Shown one piece after another: positions 8,944-18,382 of a stretch of 64,000 nt of DNA. The translations under genes and the position numbers were made by a program. Positions within the stretch are counted from its first letter, which is position 1, and each line of letters opens with the position of its first letter. Under the pieces are notes generated by a model, which did not search any database, was not told the origin of the DNA, and worked only from the letters and a program-made list of their open reading frames with translations. Source of the stretch: Chryseobacterium sp. FH1 (GTDB lineage Bacteria > Bacteroidota > Bacteroidia > Flavobacteriales > Weeksellaceae); the NCBI RefSeq assembly GCF_000735135.1, contig NZ_JPLZ01000005.1:1-64000 (forward strand). Direction: 5' to 3'.

Positions 8944-10194
8944 ATGAAAAAGATCTGTATTTCCTTCTTTACATTATTTTCCATTGTTGTGTATTGTCAA
9001 TTTAGGCAATCTGTTAGAAACATATTTATGCAACAAGGGGAGTATCGTAGTCTGCCAAAAGATTACAATTTCCTTATGGATAATATGAGGCTTCATAATG
9101 AAAGTATTTATTTCCAAAATCTTCAATTTTCACAAGGGAAAGGCGGTGGATTTAAATCTTTGGACTTGATATTTTTTAATAATGTAAAATATGAATTTCT
9201 TAATATTGGTTTTGAAATAAAAACCACTGGAAAAGATAAAATTGGACAAAGAGAGGTTACGATTGTTCCTGCAAGGGCAAATGATACTTGGAAGGGCAGC
9301 GATGTTGTGGATTTTAATAAATATAATCCAAAAGACAATCTTACTAATTTCTTTTTTATGAAATATTTTTTGAATATCTCGGATGCAGATTTACTGGCAC
9401 ATTTTATCAATAATGCTAACTCTGTACAAATTCCTAAACCAATAAAAAAAAGGGAAAGTGTTGTTACCGTATCTACAGAAGAGCTAGAACGTGAGAGGAA
9501 AAGAAATGAATCAAACTTGAAATTATTCATTAATGATATTAATAAAGTCAACAAGATTAATATAAATTCAGACGAATATGAAAAATCGGGTAAAAGTTTA
9601 GATGATTTATGTAAAGAAATTAATAAGCAAATGCCGGATTCTGACTGTGGTTTTTCTGCATATAAAACTTACATTGCTGATAATGATGAAAAGAGGGAGA
9701 GGGTTAATTTGGATATTTTTTACAGAAGTATTTCTTCGCAAAGTCTGGATAGGCTGACGGATGATTTTGTACTTCCAAGAGGTGATATCGAGTTTGATGA
9801 AAAAAAATTAAATTTAACTTTTCCGAAAGATTTATTTTTCAATACAGAACAAGAGAATAAGTCTGAGTTGAGTTTTTTTATTAATAAAATAGAACATCAT
9901 TTGACTTACGATTTTGATAAAGAAACTTATGTATTGATAGTGAAGATTTTTCCATATTCCGATTCTCTTTCTTCTGATTTTAAATTCATAAGTCTTTATG
10001 ATGATGTATTAAAGGGGAAAAATGTTACATCTGAAATTTTTGTGAATAAAAATGATTTTAAAAATATAGAGTTTTTAATCTATCCAGATAGATTGAAAAT
10101 AAATGTTGTTTTTAAAAATAGAGAATATAATTATGATAAGATTTATGCTTTAAAAAAAGAAATAATTTTTAATAAAGCTAATTCTAAGAAATAA
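8944..10194 (+). CDS. Secreted or periplasmic protein of unknown function
   Basis: I do not recognise this 416-residue protein. It begins with a clear signal peptide (MKKICISFFTLFSIVVYCQF), so it is exported; no lipobox Cys follows. The mature part is rich in Lys, Asn, Asp and Phe. A charged, probably coiled stretch ELERERKRNESN lies near 180-190, and the C-terminal half looks beta-rich. There are no obvious repeats, metal motifs or sorting domain. It is more AT-rich than gltD and gyrB on either side and has its own strong terminator, so it looks like a single-gene unit and possibly lineage-specific. Confidence 0.75.
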   Translation: MKKICISFFTLFSIVVYCQFRQSVRNIFMQQGEYRSLPKDYNFLMDNMRLHNESIYFQNLQFSQGKGGGFKSLDLIFFNNVKYEFLNIGFEIKTTGKDKIGQREVTIVPARANDTWKGSDVVDFNKYNPKDNLTNFFFMKYFLNISDADLLAHFINNANSVQIPKPIKKRESVVTVSTEELERERKRNESNLKLFINDINKVNKININSDEYEKSGKSLDDLCKEINKQMPDSDCGFSAYKTYIADNDEKRERVNLDIFYRSISSQSLDRLTDDFVLPRGDIEFDEKKLNLTFPKDLFFNTEQENKSELSFFINKIEHHLTYDFDKETYVLIVKIFPYSDSLSSDFKFISLYDDVLKGKNVTSEIFVNKNDFKNIEFLIYPDRLKINVVFKNREYNYDKIYALKKEIIFNKANSKK

Positions 10195-10200
10195 ATAATT

Positions 10201-10238
10201 AAAATAAAATCGAGCTTTTATAGTTCGGTTTTTATTTT
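10201..10238 (+). terminator. Terminator of the unknown secreted protein gene
   Basis: AAAATAAAATCGAGCT (10201-10216) pairs with AGTTCGGTTTTTATTTT (10222-10238), with wobble pairs and one bulge. The T-rich arm doubles as the U tract. Confidence 0.65.
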
Positions 10239-10313
10239 AAATCTAAAGCTTCCCTGTTAAAAACTTATACTTTCCACCTCAATTTAATCCTTTCGTATCT
10301 CGAAAAAAATCAC

Positions 10314-10321
10314 GATATTTG
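10314..10321 (+). promoter_or_regulatory. Possible -7 box of gyrB
   Basis: GATATTTG differs from TAnnTTTG only at the first base. It would give a leader of about 90 bases before the gyrB ATG at 10417. Confidence 0.3.
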
Positions 10322-10341
10322 TAAGCATTTTAACAAAATAA

Positions 10342-12351
<2,010 letters not shown>

Positions 12352-12362
12352 GTTGTAATTGA

Positions 12363-12388
12363 AACCTTCCAATTTTGGAAGGTTTTTT
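12363..12388 (+). terminator. Terminator of gyrB
   Basis: AACCTTCC (12363-12370) and GGAAGGTT (12377-12384) form a perfect 8-bp stem with loop AATTTT and a T6 tail. Confidence 0.88.
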
Positions 12389-12460
12389 GTTATTGATTCA
12401 AAATTAAATTACCTCGAAATCGAAAGATTTTAATTATCATTAATGCAAAAAATATTAAAT

Positions 12461-13255
12461 ATGAAAAACTTAATCGCAATCTGCTCAATCGGAATTTTGC
12501 TTGCTTCGTGTACCAAGACTGAAGTCAAAACCGAAACAGGAACTCCTAACTCTGATAGCTTGAAAACTAAAAATTCCTTTGTGGTAGATTCTGTGAGAGT
12601 CGAGGATTCACTTGTCATAACGAAGAATCTTACTACAGCTTTCAACAAGCAATTGTTGGTTTTTCCTTCCATCAAAAATAAAGTCATTCTTGATAGCATT
12701 TACAAAGAAACGTTGGTTGAATCTAAAGCTTATGACAAAAATTCTTTGCAAGCTGATTTGACAAGACAGATGCAGGCAAGTTTCACGAAAACCAAAGAAG
12801 ATTCCAAAGAATGGTCGCCAGACTTCAAACAAACTTGGGATGAAAATTCTGGGATGAAAGTTGTTTCGAACCGAGACAATATCCTCACCCTACTTTATTC
12901 TGGAGGCGGATATTCTGGTGGTGCGCATGGCTATTATTTTGAAAGTTACAAGGTTTTTGATTTGAACAAAAATTTGGTCATCAACCAAAATGATATTCTC
13001 AAAAATCCAAAGGATGTCGCTTGGGACAAGATTTTGAAAAGTCATTTTGATGAGCCTGAGCAGAAAGAAATGCTTTTGGAAGACAAAATTTATCCGAATA
13101 ACAATTTCTATTTTGATGATAAAAAAATCACTTTTGTTTACAATCAATACGAGATTACGGCTTACGCAGCTGGCGTGGTTTACATCACCATCAACTTTTC
13201 TGAAATCAAAAATCTGCTGAAACCAGAGTTCATCACACAATATAAAATCAAATAA
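12461..13255 (+). CDS. DUF3298-type lipoprotein
   Basis: A lipoprotein of 264 residues. The ATG at 12461 gives a compact signal peptide (MKNLIAICSIGILLASC) with lipobox LLASC; the upstream ATG at 12443 would add six unneeded residues. The C-terminal half carries SGGGYSGGAHGYY followed by VFDLNKNLVINQNDIL, the signature of the DUF3298 domain found in RsiV-like and PdaC-like exported proteins. Its substrate is not known; in RsiV the domain binds lysozyme, but that should not be assumed here. It is followed after one base by the membrane protein gene at 13257, suggesting joint expression. Confidence 0.8.
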   Translation: MKNLIAICSIGILLASCTKTEVKTETGTPNSDSLKTKNSFVVDSVRVEDSLVITKNLTTAFNKQLLVFPSIKNKVILDSIYKETLVESKAYDKNSLQADLTRQMQASFTKTKEDSKEWSPDFKQTWDENSGMKVVSNRDNILTLLYSGGGYSGGAHGYYFESYKVFDLNKNLVINQNDILKNPKDVAWDKILKSHFDEPEQKEMLLEDKIYPNNNFYFDDKKITFVYNQYEITAYAAGVVYITINFSEIKNLLKPEFITQYKIK

Positions 13256-13256
13256 A

Positions 13257-13706
13257 ATGAGCAACCAAAATCTTAAGAATTATCGCAAGTTTTATCCGTT
13301 GCATCATTTTGTGGTTTATCCGGCTTCTCTGATTTTGCTCATTTTTTCACTTTACAGATTATGGAAAAACATCAATGTCAACGAGGAGTTTGTATGGATT
13401 TGGACAGTGATTTCTTTCGCTTCAATTTTGATAATTCTAATATCATATATGTTGAGACAACACTACGCGGTTGAACTTCAGGACAGAATTATCATTAATG
13501 AATTCAAACTTCGCTATTTTACTTTGACAGGCACGAGACTTGAAAGTTTACCCTATCAATTTTCCGATTCTCAAATTTTTGCACTCAGATTTTCAGAAGA
13601 CGAAGATTTGGTTGAATTAATGAGCAAAGCAAGCGAAAACGATTGGTCCGCTTCGAAAATTAAAGAAAATATCAGTCATTGGAAAGCTGATAATAAAAGG
13701 ATATAA
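13257..13706 (+). CDS. DUF6526-like two-helix membrane protein
   Basis: This 149-residue protein has a conserved N-terminus (NYRKFYPLHHFVVYP) and two hydrophobic segments, about 18-36 and 46-66, followed by a cytoplasmic-looking domain. The N-terminal pattern with paired His and Pro is that of the DUF6526 family, common in Bacteroidetes and of unknown function. It starts one base after the lipoprotein stop and so is co-transcribed with it. The pair may act together at the envelope; that is inference from spacing only. Confidence 0.72.
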   Translation: MSNQNLKNYRKFYPLHHFVVYPASLILLIFSLYRLWKNINVNEEFVWIWTVISFASILIILISYMLRQHYAVELQDRIIINEFKLRYFTLTGTRLESLPYQFSDSQIFALRFSEDEDLVELMSKASENDWSASKIKENISHWKADNKRI

Positions 13707-13734
13707 TGTCCTTTAAGGAAAAAGTTTGATATAT

Positions 13735-13756
13735 TGTCAGGCTGAGGTTCTCGAAG
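13735..13756 (+). repeat. Single diverged arm of the REP-like repeat
   Basis: TGTCAGGCTGAGGTTCTCGA lies just after the DUF6526 gene. It is a variant of the arm found at 39117-39139 and matches best the copy at 63975-63995, which also has CTGAGG and CTCGAA. Confidence 0.5.
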
Positions 13757-13797
13757 CCACATAAAATTAAAATGCCTTATAAAATAACTCAACAAAA

Positions 13798-13823
13798 TAC
13801 TCTGAAATCCTCAGAGTATTTTT
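13798..13823 (+). terminator. Hairpin between the DUF6526 gene and the lipid kinase gene
   Basis: TACTCTGA (13798-13805) and TCAGAGTA (13811-13818) form a perfect 8-bp stem with a five-base loop and T5 tail. It ends where the next gene's -7 box begins. Confidence 0.75.
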
Positions 13824-13830
13824 ACTTTTG
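13823..13830 (+). promoter_or_regulatory. -7 box directly before the lipid kinase ATG
   Basis: TACTTTTG matches TAnnTTTG and ends only 5 bases before the ATG at 13836. If used, transcription would begin at or near the start codon. Confidence 0.4.
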
Positions 13831-13835
13831 AACCT

Positions 13836-14684
13836 ATGAACGTAGCCTTCATCATCAACCCATTTTCCGCAAAGAAAAACTACCAACCTTTTTTGGACGA
13901 GCTTTCAAAAAAAGTGGATAATCCTCTGTTTCTTGTTTCGAAGTCGCTGGAAGATACAGATGCTTTCATTGATGAACATTGGAGTGATGTTGACGTTTTT
14001 GTAGCAGTTGGTGGCGATGGAACCATTTCTACAGTGGCAAAGAAGCTCATTAATTCAGAAAAAATTCTGGCAGTTTTCCCAGCGGGTTCGGGAAATGGAT
14101 TTTCCAACGAAACGAATTTTAGCAAAAATATCTCCTTATTATTAGATAAAATTAAAAATGAGAAATTCCGTGAAATCGATACGTTTACGGTGAACGAACA
14201 TTTCTCCATCAACGTTTCAGGAACTGGTTTTGACGGAAAAGTGGTGAAAGAATTTGAAAAGACCAATCGCGGTTTCAAAAATTACATCAAAGTTTCCATT
14301 GAGACTTTTTTCAATTACAAACCAATCACAATTAATTTTCTCGATTCCAAATTTCAATCCTATAACGGAACTTACTTAATGGTAAATGTCGCCAACACGC
14401 GCCAGTTTGGCAACAACGCCTACATCGCGCCAATGGCGAGCAAAAGTGATGGTTTGGTGGATTTGGTTTTGGTCAGGAAGTTTCCGCTTTATTATTCTCC
14501 GTTTTTTGCCTATCGAATGTTCACAAAACGTTTGAAGGACGACGATTACGTTTCTTATCTTCCCGTTTCAGAAGTGGAATTTGAAGTCAATACCAAAAAT
14601 TGGCACATCGACGGCGAATTCAAAAAGATAAAATCTCCGATTTCTATCAAGGTTTTGCCGAAGAGTTTGCGGATTTTGGTTTGA
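13836..14684 (+). CDS. Diacylglycerol/lipid kinase family protein (YegS/BmrU type)
   Basis: This 282-residue protein belongs to the DAGK catalytic superfamily, which phosphorylates lipids such as diacylglycerol using ATP. The N-terminal domain holds the nucleotide loop VGGDGTIST and the following PAGSGNGFSNE; the C-terminal beta-sandwich domain contains VNVANTRQFGNNAYIAP and DGLVDLVLV, both typical. The N-terminus MNVAFIINPFSAKKN fits the family start, so the ATG at 13836 is right although a TAnnTTTG box lies almost on top of it. The exact lipid cannot be told from sequence. Confidence 0.88.
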   Translation: MNVAFIINPFSAKKNYQPFLDELSKKVDNPLFLVSKSLEDTDAFIDEHWSDVDVFVAVGGDGTISTVAKKLINSEKILAVFPAGSGNGFSNETNFSKNISLLLDKIKNEKFREIDTFTVNEHFSINVSGTGFDGKVVKEFEKTNRGFKNYIKVSIETFFNYKPITINFLDSKFQSYNGTYLMVNVANTRQFGNNAYIAPMASKSDGLVDLVLVRKFPLYYSPFFAYRMFTKRLKDDDYVSYLPVSEVEFEVNTKNWHIDGEFKKIKSPISIKVLPKSLRILV

Positions 14685-14733
14685 TTCTTTAAGTTGACGG
14701 TTGCTTCTAATTAGTGATTCAAACATTATATTA

Positions 14734-15807
14734 CTATAATTTAAATGGTTTAATTTCAATTTTCTTAATCTCCACTTCATCATCATTTATATTTGAAAAA
14801 TTAAGAATGTTTTCCTGTTTTATTTTACTGAATAAAATGTTAAAATTATTTTCATCTTGGTCTTTTTTTAAGTCAATAATTTCAGTTCCAAGAATTCCAG
14901 TTGGTGTGATTTTGTCAAATTTTTCACTACCAAATGATATGAAGATATATTTATTTTTGGAAGTTTTCATATCCTCGAGAATAATTTTAAATTCAGTTCC
15001 AACTCCACCAATAAAATTGTCTGCTCTTTCTTTGTACACTTCATTTAGAATTACAATCACTTTGTCACTTTTATCAATTCCTTTTATCATCATTTCATTA
15101 AAATTGATTGATGCTTCTTCTTGACTCTCTTTCTTATCCATAAAAGCATCAAACCCTTTTTCTCTAAGAAAATTCACAAATGAAATTACTTTAGAGTTGA
15201 ATTCCTCATCTGTCCACGCATAGGTTATAAAAATTTTTTTGAATTTTTTGATTTCTGTAGTTATGATTTTTGTTTCTTCTGTTTTTTGTTTTTCAAAACG
15301 TATGAAGGATTGAATTAAATCTTGCCTTACCTTAGTTAAGATAAATTTAAGGCTCGATGTGGGGATTTTGTGATATAAATTCTTGATGTTAAGTTGTGGA
15401 TAGGCTATGTGAAAACCGTCACTAATCATTTCAACTAACTTAGAATGTAATGGTTTTAAGCCAAAATTACTTGTTAAGGTTTCTAATGAGTTTTCTAGAA
15501 ATGCAATACTATCGAAAACAGGTGATTCATTTATATCTATGCCTAATTGTTCTGAAATTTTTGAAAAGTTCATTGGGTATTCTCTGTGGATAGGATTTCC
15601 AAAAACATCATCTACATCTGCAACCATTTCACCAAGTATTTTTCTGTAATCTGGAAGGCTTTCAGTGGATTTATAACCTTCAATTTCTTTATTGATATGA
15701 TTTGCGATTTCTATATCTCCATTTTTTTCGGCAAGATATTTTGCTTCTAATAATAATAGACTTAATTTGTTTTTTTCATTGTAAAGTTTTTCTAAAAAAT
15801 CTTTCAT
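14734..15807 (-). CDS. AbiTii-SEFIR (TIR-like) domain protein, candidate anti-phage effector
   Basis: The 357-residue protein has two parts. Residues about 5-175 look like an AbiTii domain: HINKEIEGYKSTESLPDYR (38-55) matches its hallmark of an acidic/aromatic helix, then GY and LP-YR, and ILTKVRQDLIQSFIRFEK (156-173) its closing helix. Residues about 190-330 form a SEFIR/TIR-like domain: IFITYAWTDEEF, GFDAFMD, VIVILNEVYKERADN and GGVGTEF, with Glu272 a candidate catalytic residue. Bacterial TIR/SEFIR domains often deplete NAD+ in abortive infection, so an immune role is likely but inferred. The gene is monocistronic, AT-rich, has its own -7 box at 15829-15836, and sits between housekeeping genes without mobile-element traces. 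Confidence 0.75.
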   Translation of the reverse strand: MKDFLEKLYNEKNKLSLLLLEAKYLAEKNGDIEIANHINKEIEGYKSTESLPDYRKILGEMVADVDDVFGNPIHREYPMNFSKISEQLGIDINESPVFDSIAFLENSLETLTSNFGLKPLHSKLVEMISDGFHIAYPQLNIKNLYHKIPTSSLKFILTKVRQDLIQSFIRFEKQKTEETKIITTEIKKFKKIFITYAWTDEEFNSKVISFVNFLREKGFDAFMDKKESQEEASINFNEMMIKGIDKSDKVIVILNEVYKERADNFIGGVGTEFKIILEDMKTSKNKYIFISFGSEKFDKITPTGILGTEIIDLKKDQDENNFNILFSKIKQENILNFSNINDDEVEIKKIEIKPFKL

Positions 15808-15828
15808 CAGTATTTAAATATATTTTGA

Positions 15829-15836
15829 CAAAAATA
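15829..15836 (-). promoter_or_regulatory. -7 box of the AbiTii-SEFIR gene
   Basis: On the minus strand TATTTTTG matches TAnnTTTG and ends 21 bases before the ATG. Confidence 0.5.
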
Positions 15837-15948
15837 ATGAAATTTAGCTTGCTCTTAAATGTTTAAAAATTCAAAAAATCAATTTGGCATTAGTAATAAG
15901 ATTTTTTTGAGCCAAGATAATTTATAAAATAAACCACCAAAATTTCCC

Positions 15949-15956
15949 TATTTTTG
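15949..15956 (+). promoter_or_regulatory. -7 box of the HD-domain gene
   Basis: TATTTTTG matches TAnnTTTG, 36 bases before the GTG start at 15993. Confidence 0.5.
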
Positions 15957-15992
15957 TATCATTCATCAATAATCATTTATCAATTATAATCG

Positions 15993-17207
15993 GTGCAGAA
16001 CAAACTCAAAATTATCAACGACCCCGTTCACGGCTTTATCAAAATTCCACACGAGATTCTGTTTGACGTCATAGAACATCCTTATTTTCAAAGACTAAGA
16101 CGCATTTCGCAAACCGGCTTGCTTTCATTGATTTTTCCAGGCGCAAAACATACCAGATTTCACCACGCTCTTGGTGCAATGAATCTGATGTTCAAAGCAT
16201 TGGAAACTTTGAAGCTGAAAGGAATTAAGATTTCAAAAGAGGAAGAGGAAGCGGCAATGTTGGCGATTTTGATGCACGATATTGGTCACGGTCCGTTTTC
16301 CCACGCCTTGGAAAACAGGTTGATGGACGATTGGCACCACGAGAAGATTTCGATTTTGTTGATGACCAGATTGAATGAAGAGTTTGATGGAAAATTAGAT
16401 TTGGCGATTGAAATGTTCCAAGGGAAATACCACAGAATGTTTTTCAACCAATTGATTTCCTCGCAATTAGATGTTGATAGGATGGATTATTTGAAGCGTG
16501 ACAGCTTCTATACAGGCGTTTCGGAAGGCGACGTGAATGTGGAAAGAATCATTTCAATGATGAACGTGAGCAACGAAAAATTGGTCATCGATGCAAAAGG
16601 AATTTATTCCATCGAAAATTATTTGACCGCCAGAATGTTTATGTATTGGCAGGTTTATTACCACAAAACAGCGGCGTTGGCAGAACACGTTTTGGTTCAG
16701 ATTCTCAACAGGGCGAAATATTTGGTCTCGCAAAATTTGGAATTGGATGCGCCATCAAACCTAAAATATTTTTTGATTAAAAATAAATTTGATGAAGCCA
16801 CGGAAGAAGACATCAGAAGATTCACAATGCTCGATGATATGGATGTTTTCCAGGCGATAAAAGAGTGGACGGAGAATCCTGATTTTATTTTAGCTAAGCT
16901 TTGCAAAGTGGTAATTTATAGAGATTTTCCGAAAAGTATCATTTCATCAAAACCATTTTCTGAAGAATTTATTCAAGAAAAAATTGATAAGACCAATCAA
17001 TACTTTAATATCAATAATGCAGAAGAATTGGTTGGCCAGATTTCCAGAACGCTTTTGCCTTATGATACTGAAAAACAGCCGATTTATTTGATGAATAAAG
17101 TGGGTGAAACATTCAAATTAGAAGAATCGGAAAATCAGATTTTGTTTGGATGTATGGAAAATGCGACCAAGAAATACATCATTTATTTTCCAAGAGAGAT
17201 TTTATAA
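15993..17207 (+). CDS. HD-domain phosphohydrolase (dNTPase/SAMHD1-like)
   Basis: A 404-residue HD-superfamily protein. The metal site is seen in TRFHHALGAMNL (His) and LMHDIGHGPFSHALE (His-Asp), and the segment SSQLDVDRMDYLKRD supplies the later Asp. The opening NKLKIINDPVHGFIKIP is characteristic of the branch related to dGTPases and SAMHD1, which remove triphosphate from dNTPs; the actual substrate is unknown. The frame opens with GTG at 15993 preceded by a TAnnTTTG box, and no ATG precedes the conserved N-terminus, so GTG is the start. It is followed 104 bases later by lpxD, which has its own -7 box. Confidence 0.87.
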   Translation: MQNKLKIINDPVHGFIKIPHEILFDVIEHPYFQRLRRISQTGLLSLIFPGAKHTRFHHALGAMNLMFKALETLKLKGIKISKEEEEAAMLAILMHDIGHGPFSHALENRLMDDWHHEKISILLMTRLNEEFDGKLDLAIEMFQGKYHRMFFNQLISSQLDVDRMDYLKRDSFYTGVSEGDVNVERIISMMNVSNEKLVIDAKGIYSIENYLTARMFMYWQVYYHKTAALAEHVLVQILNRAKYLVSQNLELDAPSNLKYFLIKNKFDEATEEDIRRFTMLDDMDVFQAIKEWTENPDFILAKLCKVVIYRDFPKSIISSKPFSEEFIQEKIDKTNQYFNINNAEELVGQISRTLLPYDTEKQPIYLMNKVGETFKLEESENQILFGCMENATKKYIIYFPREIL

Positions 17208-17297
17208 TTCATTATTTTTATTAATGTCGAAATTAATTTAAAGTAAAAACGGCTTTTGATTCGTCATAAAAAATTAATGGTTAATTAATAAAATATT

Positions 17298-17305
17298 TAT
17301 CTTTG
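17298..17305 (+). promoter_or_regulatory. -7 box directly before the lpxD ATG
   Basis: TATCTTTG matches TAnnTTTG and ends 6 bases before the ATG at 17312, predicting a leaderless or nearly leaderless transcript. Confidence 0.42.
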
Positions 17306-17311
17306 CAAACT

Positions 17312-18334
17312 ATGGAATTTACTGCTCAACAAATTGCAAATTTTATAAACGGGAAAATCATCGGAAATCCCGAAGCGGTCATCACAGGCGTTTCTCCTAT
17401 TGAGAATGGAGAGAAGGGACATTTGTCTTTCATTGGACAATCCAGATTTTTAGAATTTTTGGAGAATACAGAATGCGCAGTTCTAATTGTTTCAGAAAGC
17501 TTAATTGTAGAAAATAAAGATTACAAACCGGTAATCATTGCGGTGGAAGATGCTTATCTGTCTTTTCAGATCCTGATGAATCTTTATCAGGAAATGCAGG
17601 GTAGAAGAACAGGCATCGAAGCTGGATCTTTCTTTCACGAGACTGCAAAAGTTGGCGAAGATGTTTACATTGGTGCCTTCACTTATGTTTCAGAGAAAGC
17701 AACGGTTGGTGATGGCACGCAGATTTTTCCACACGTTTACATAGGCAAAGGTGTGAAGATTGGAAAAAATTGTAAAATTGATAGTGGCGCAAGAATATAT
17801 GATTATTGTATCGTAGGTGATAATTGCGTCATACATTCCAACACGGTTGTTGGTGGTGACGGATTTGGTTTCCAGCCAACGGCAGAAGGTTTTAAAAAAA
17901 TTCCACAACTAGGAAATGTCATCATAGAAGATGATGTTGAGATTGGTTCAAATTGCAGTATCGACCGTGCAACCATCGGTTCTACGGTCATCGGCAAAGG
18001 AACTAAAATCGATAATTTGATTCAAATTGCTCACAATGTGAAGATTGGTCAGAACAATGTGATTGCCGCTCAAGCTGGGATTGCAGGTTCTACTATTATT
18101 GGAGACTGGAATCAGATTGGAGGTCAAGTTGGAATCGTAGGTCATATCAAAATTGGTAATCAAGTCAAGATCCAAGCGCAAAGTGGCGTGAACCACGCGG
18201 CGAAAGATGGTGAGACACTTTATGGTTCGCCAGCAATTAATTATAGCGATTACAGAAGAAATTACGTACATTTCCGTAATTTTACCGACATAGTCAAGAG
18301 AATAAACGATTTAGAAAATAAAAAATCAGAGTAA
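17312..18334 (+). CDS. lpxD: UDP-3-O-(3-hydroxyacyl)glucosamine N-acyltransferase
   Basis: LpxD adds the second hydroxyacyl chain, from acyl-ACP, to UDP-3-O-acylglucosamine in lipid A synthesis at the cytoplasmic side of the inner membrane. The 340-residue product has the uridine-binding N-terminal domain, then a left-handed beta-helix of hexapeptide repeats such as IGKNCKIDSG and IGSNCSIDR, with the catalytic-site His in the QIAHNVKIG segment. The ATG at 17312 is preferred over a TTG three codons upstream, because MEFTAQQIANFI is the normal N-terminus and the TTG lies inside the -7 box. It heads the lipid A cluster lpxD - lpxC/fabZ - lpxA. Confidence 0.95.
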   Translation: MEFTAQQIANFINGKIIGNPEAVITGVSPIENGEKGHLSFIGQSRFLEFLENTECAVLIVSESLIVENKDYKPVIIAVEDAYLSFQILMNLYQEMQGRRTGIEAGSFFHETAKVGEDVYIGAFTYVSEKATVGDGTQIFPHVYIGKGVKIGKNCKIDSGARIYDYCIVGDNCVIHSNTVVGGDGFGFQPTAEGFKKIPQLGNVIIEDDVEIGSNCSIDRATIGSTVIGKGTKIDNLIQIAHNVKIGQNNVIAAQAGIAGSTIIGDWNQIGGQVGIVGHIKIGNQVKIQAQSGVNHAAKDGETLYGSPAINYSDYRRNYVHFRNFTDIVKRINDLENKKSE

Positions 18335-18382
18335 AGGTATCAGGAGCCAAGACACAGTTCTTCCCGCCTCAAAACTATTACA

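Noticed and set aside
14734-15124. Plus-strand open frame opposite the AbiTii-SEFIR gene
   Set aside because: It is the antisense shadow of the SEFIR part; the minus-strand frame has clear domain motifs and its own promoter.
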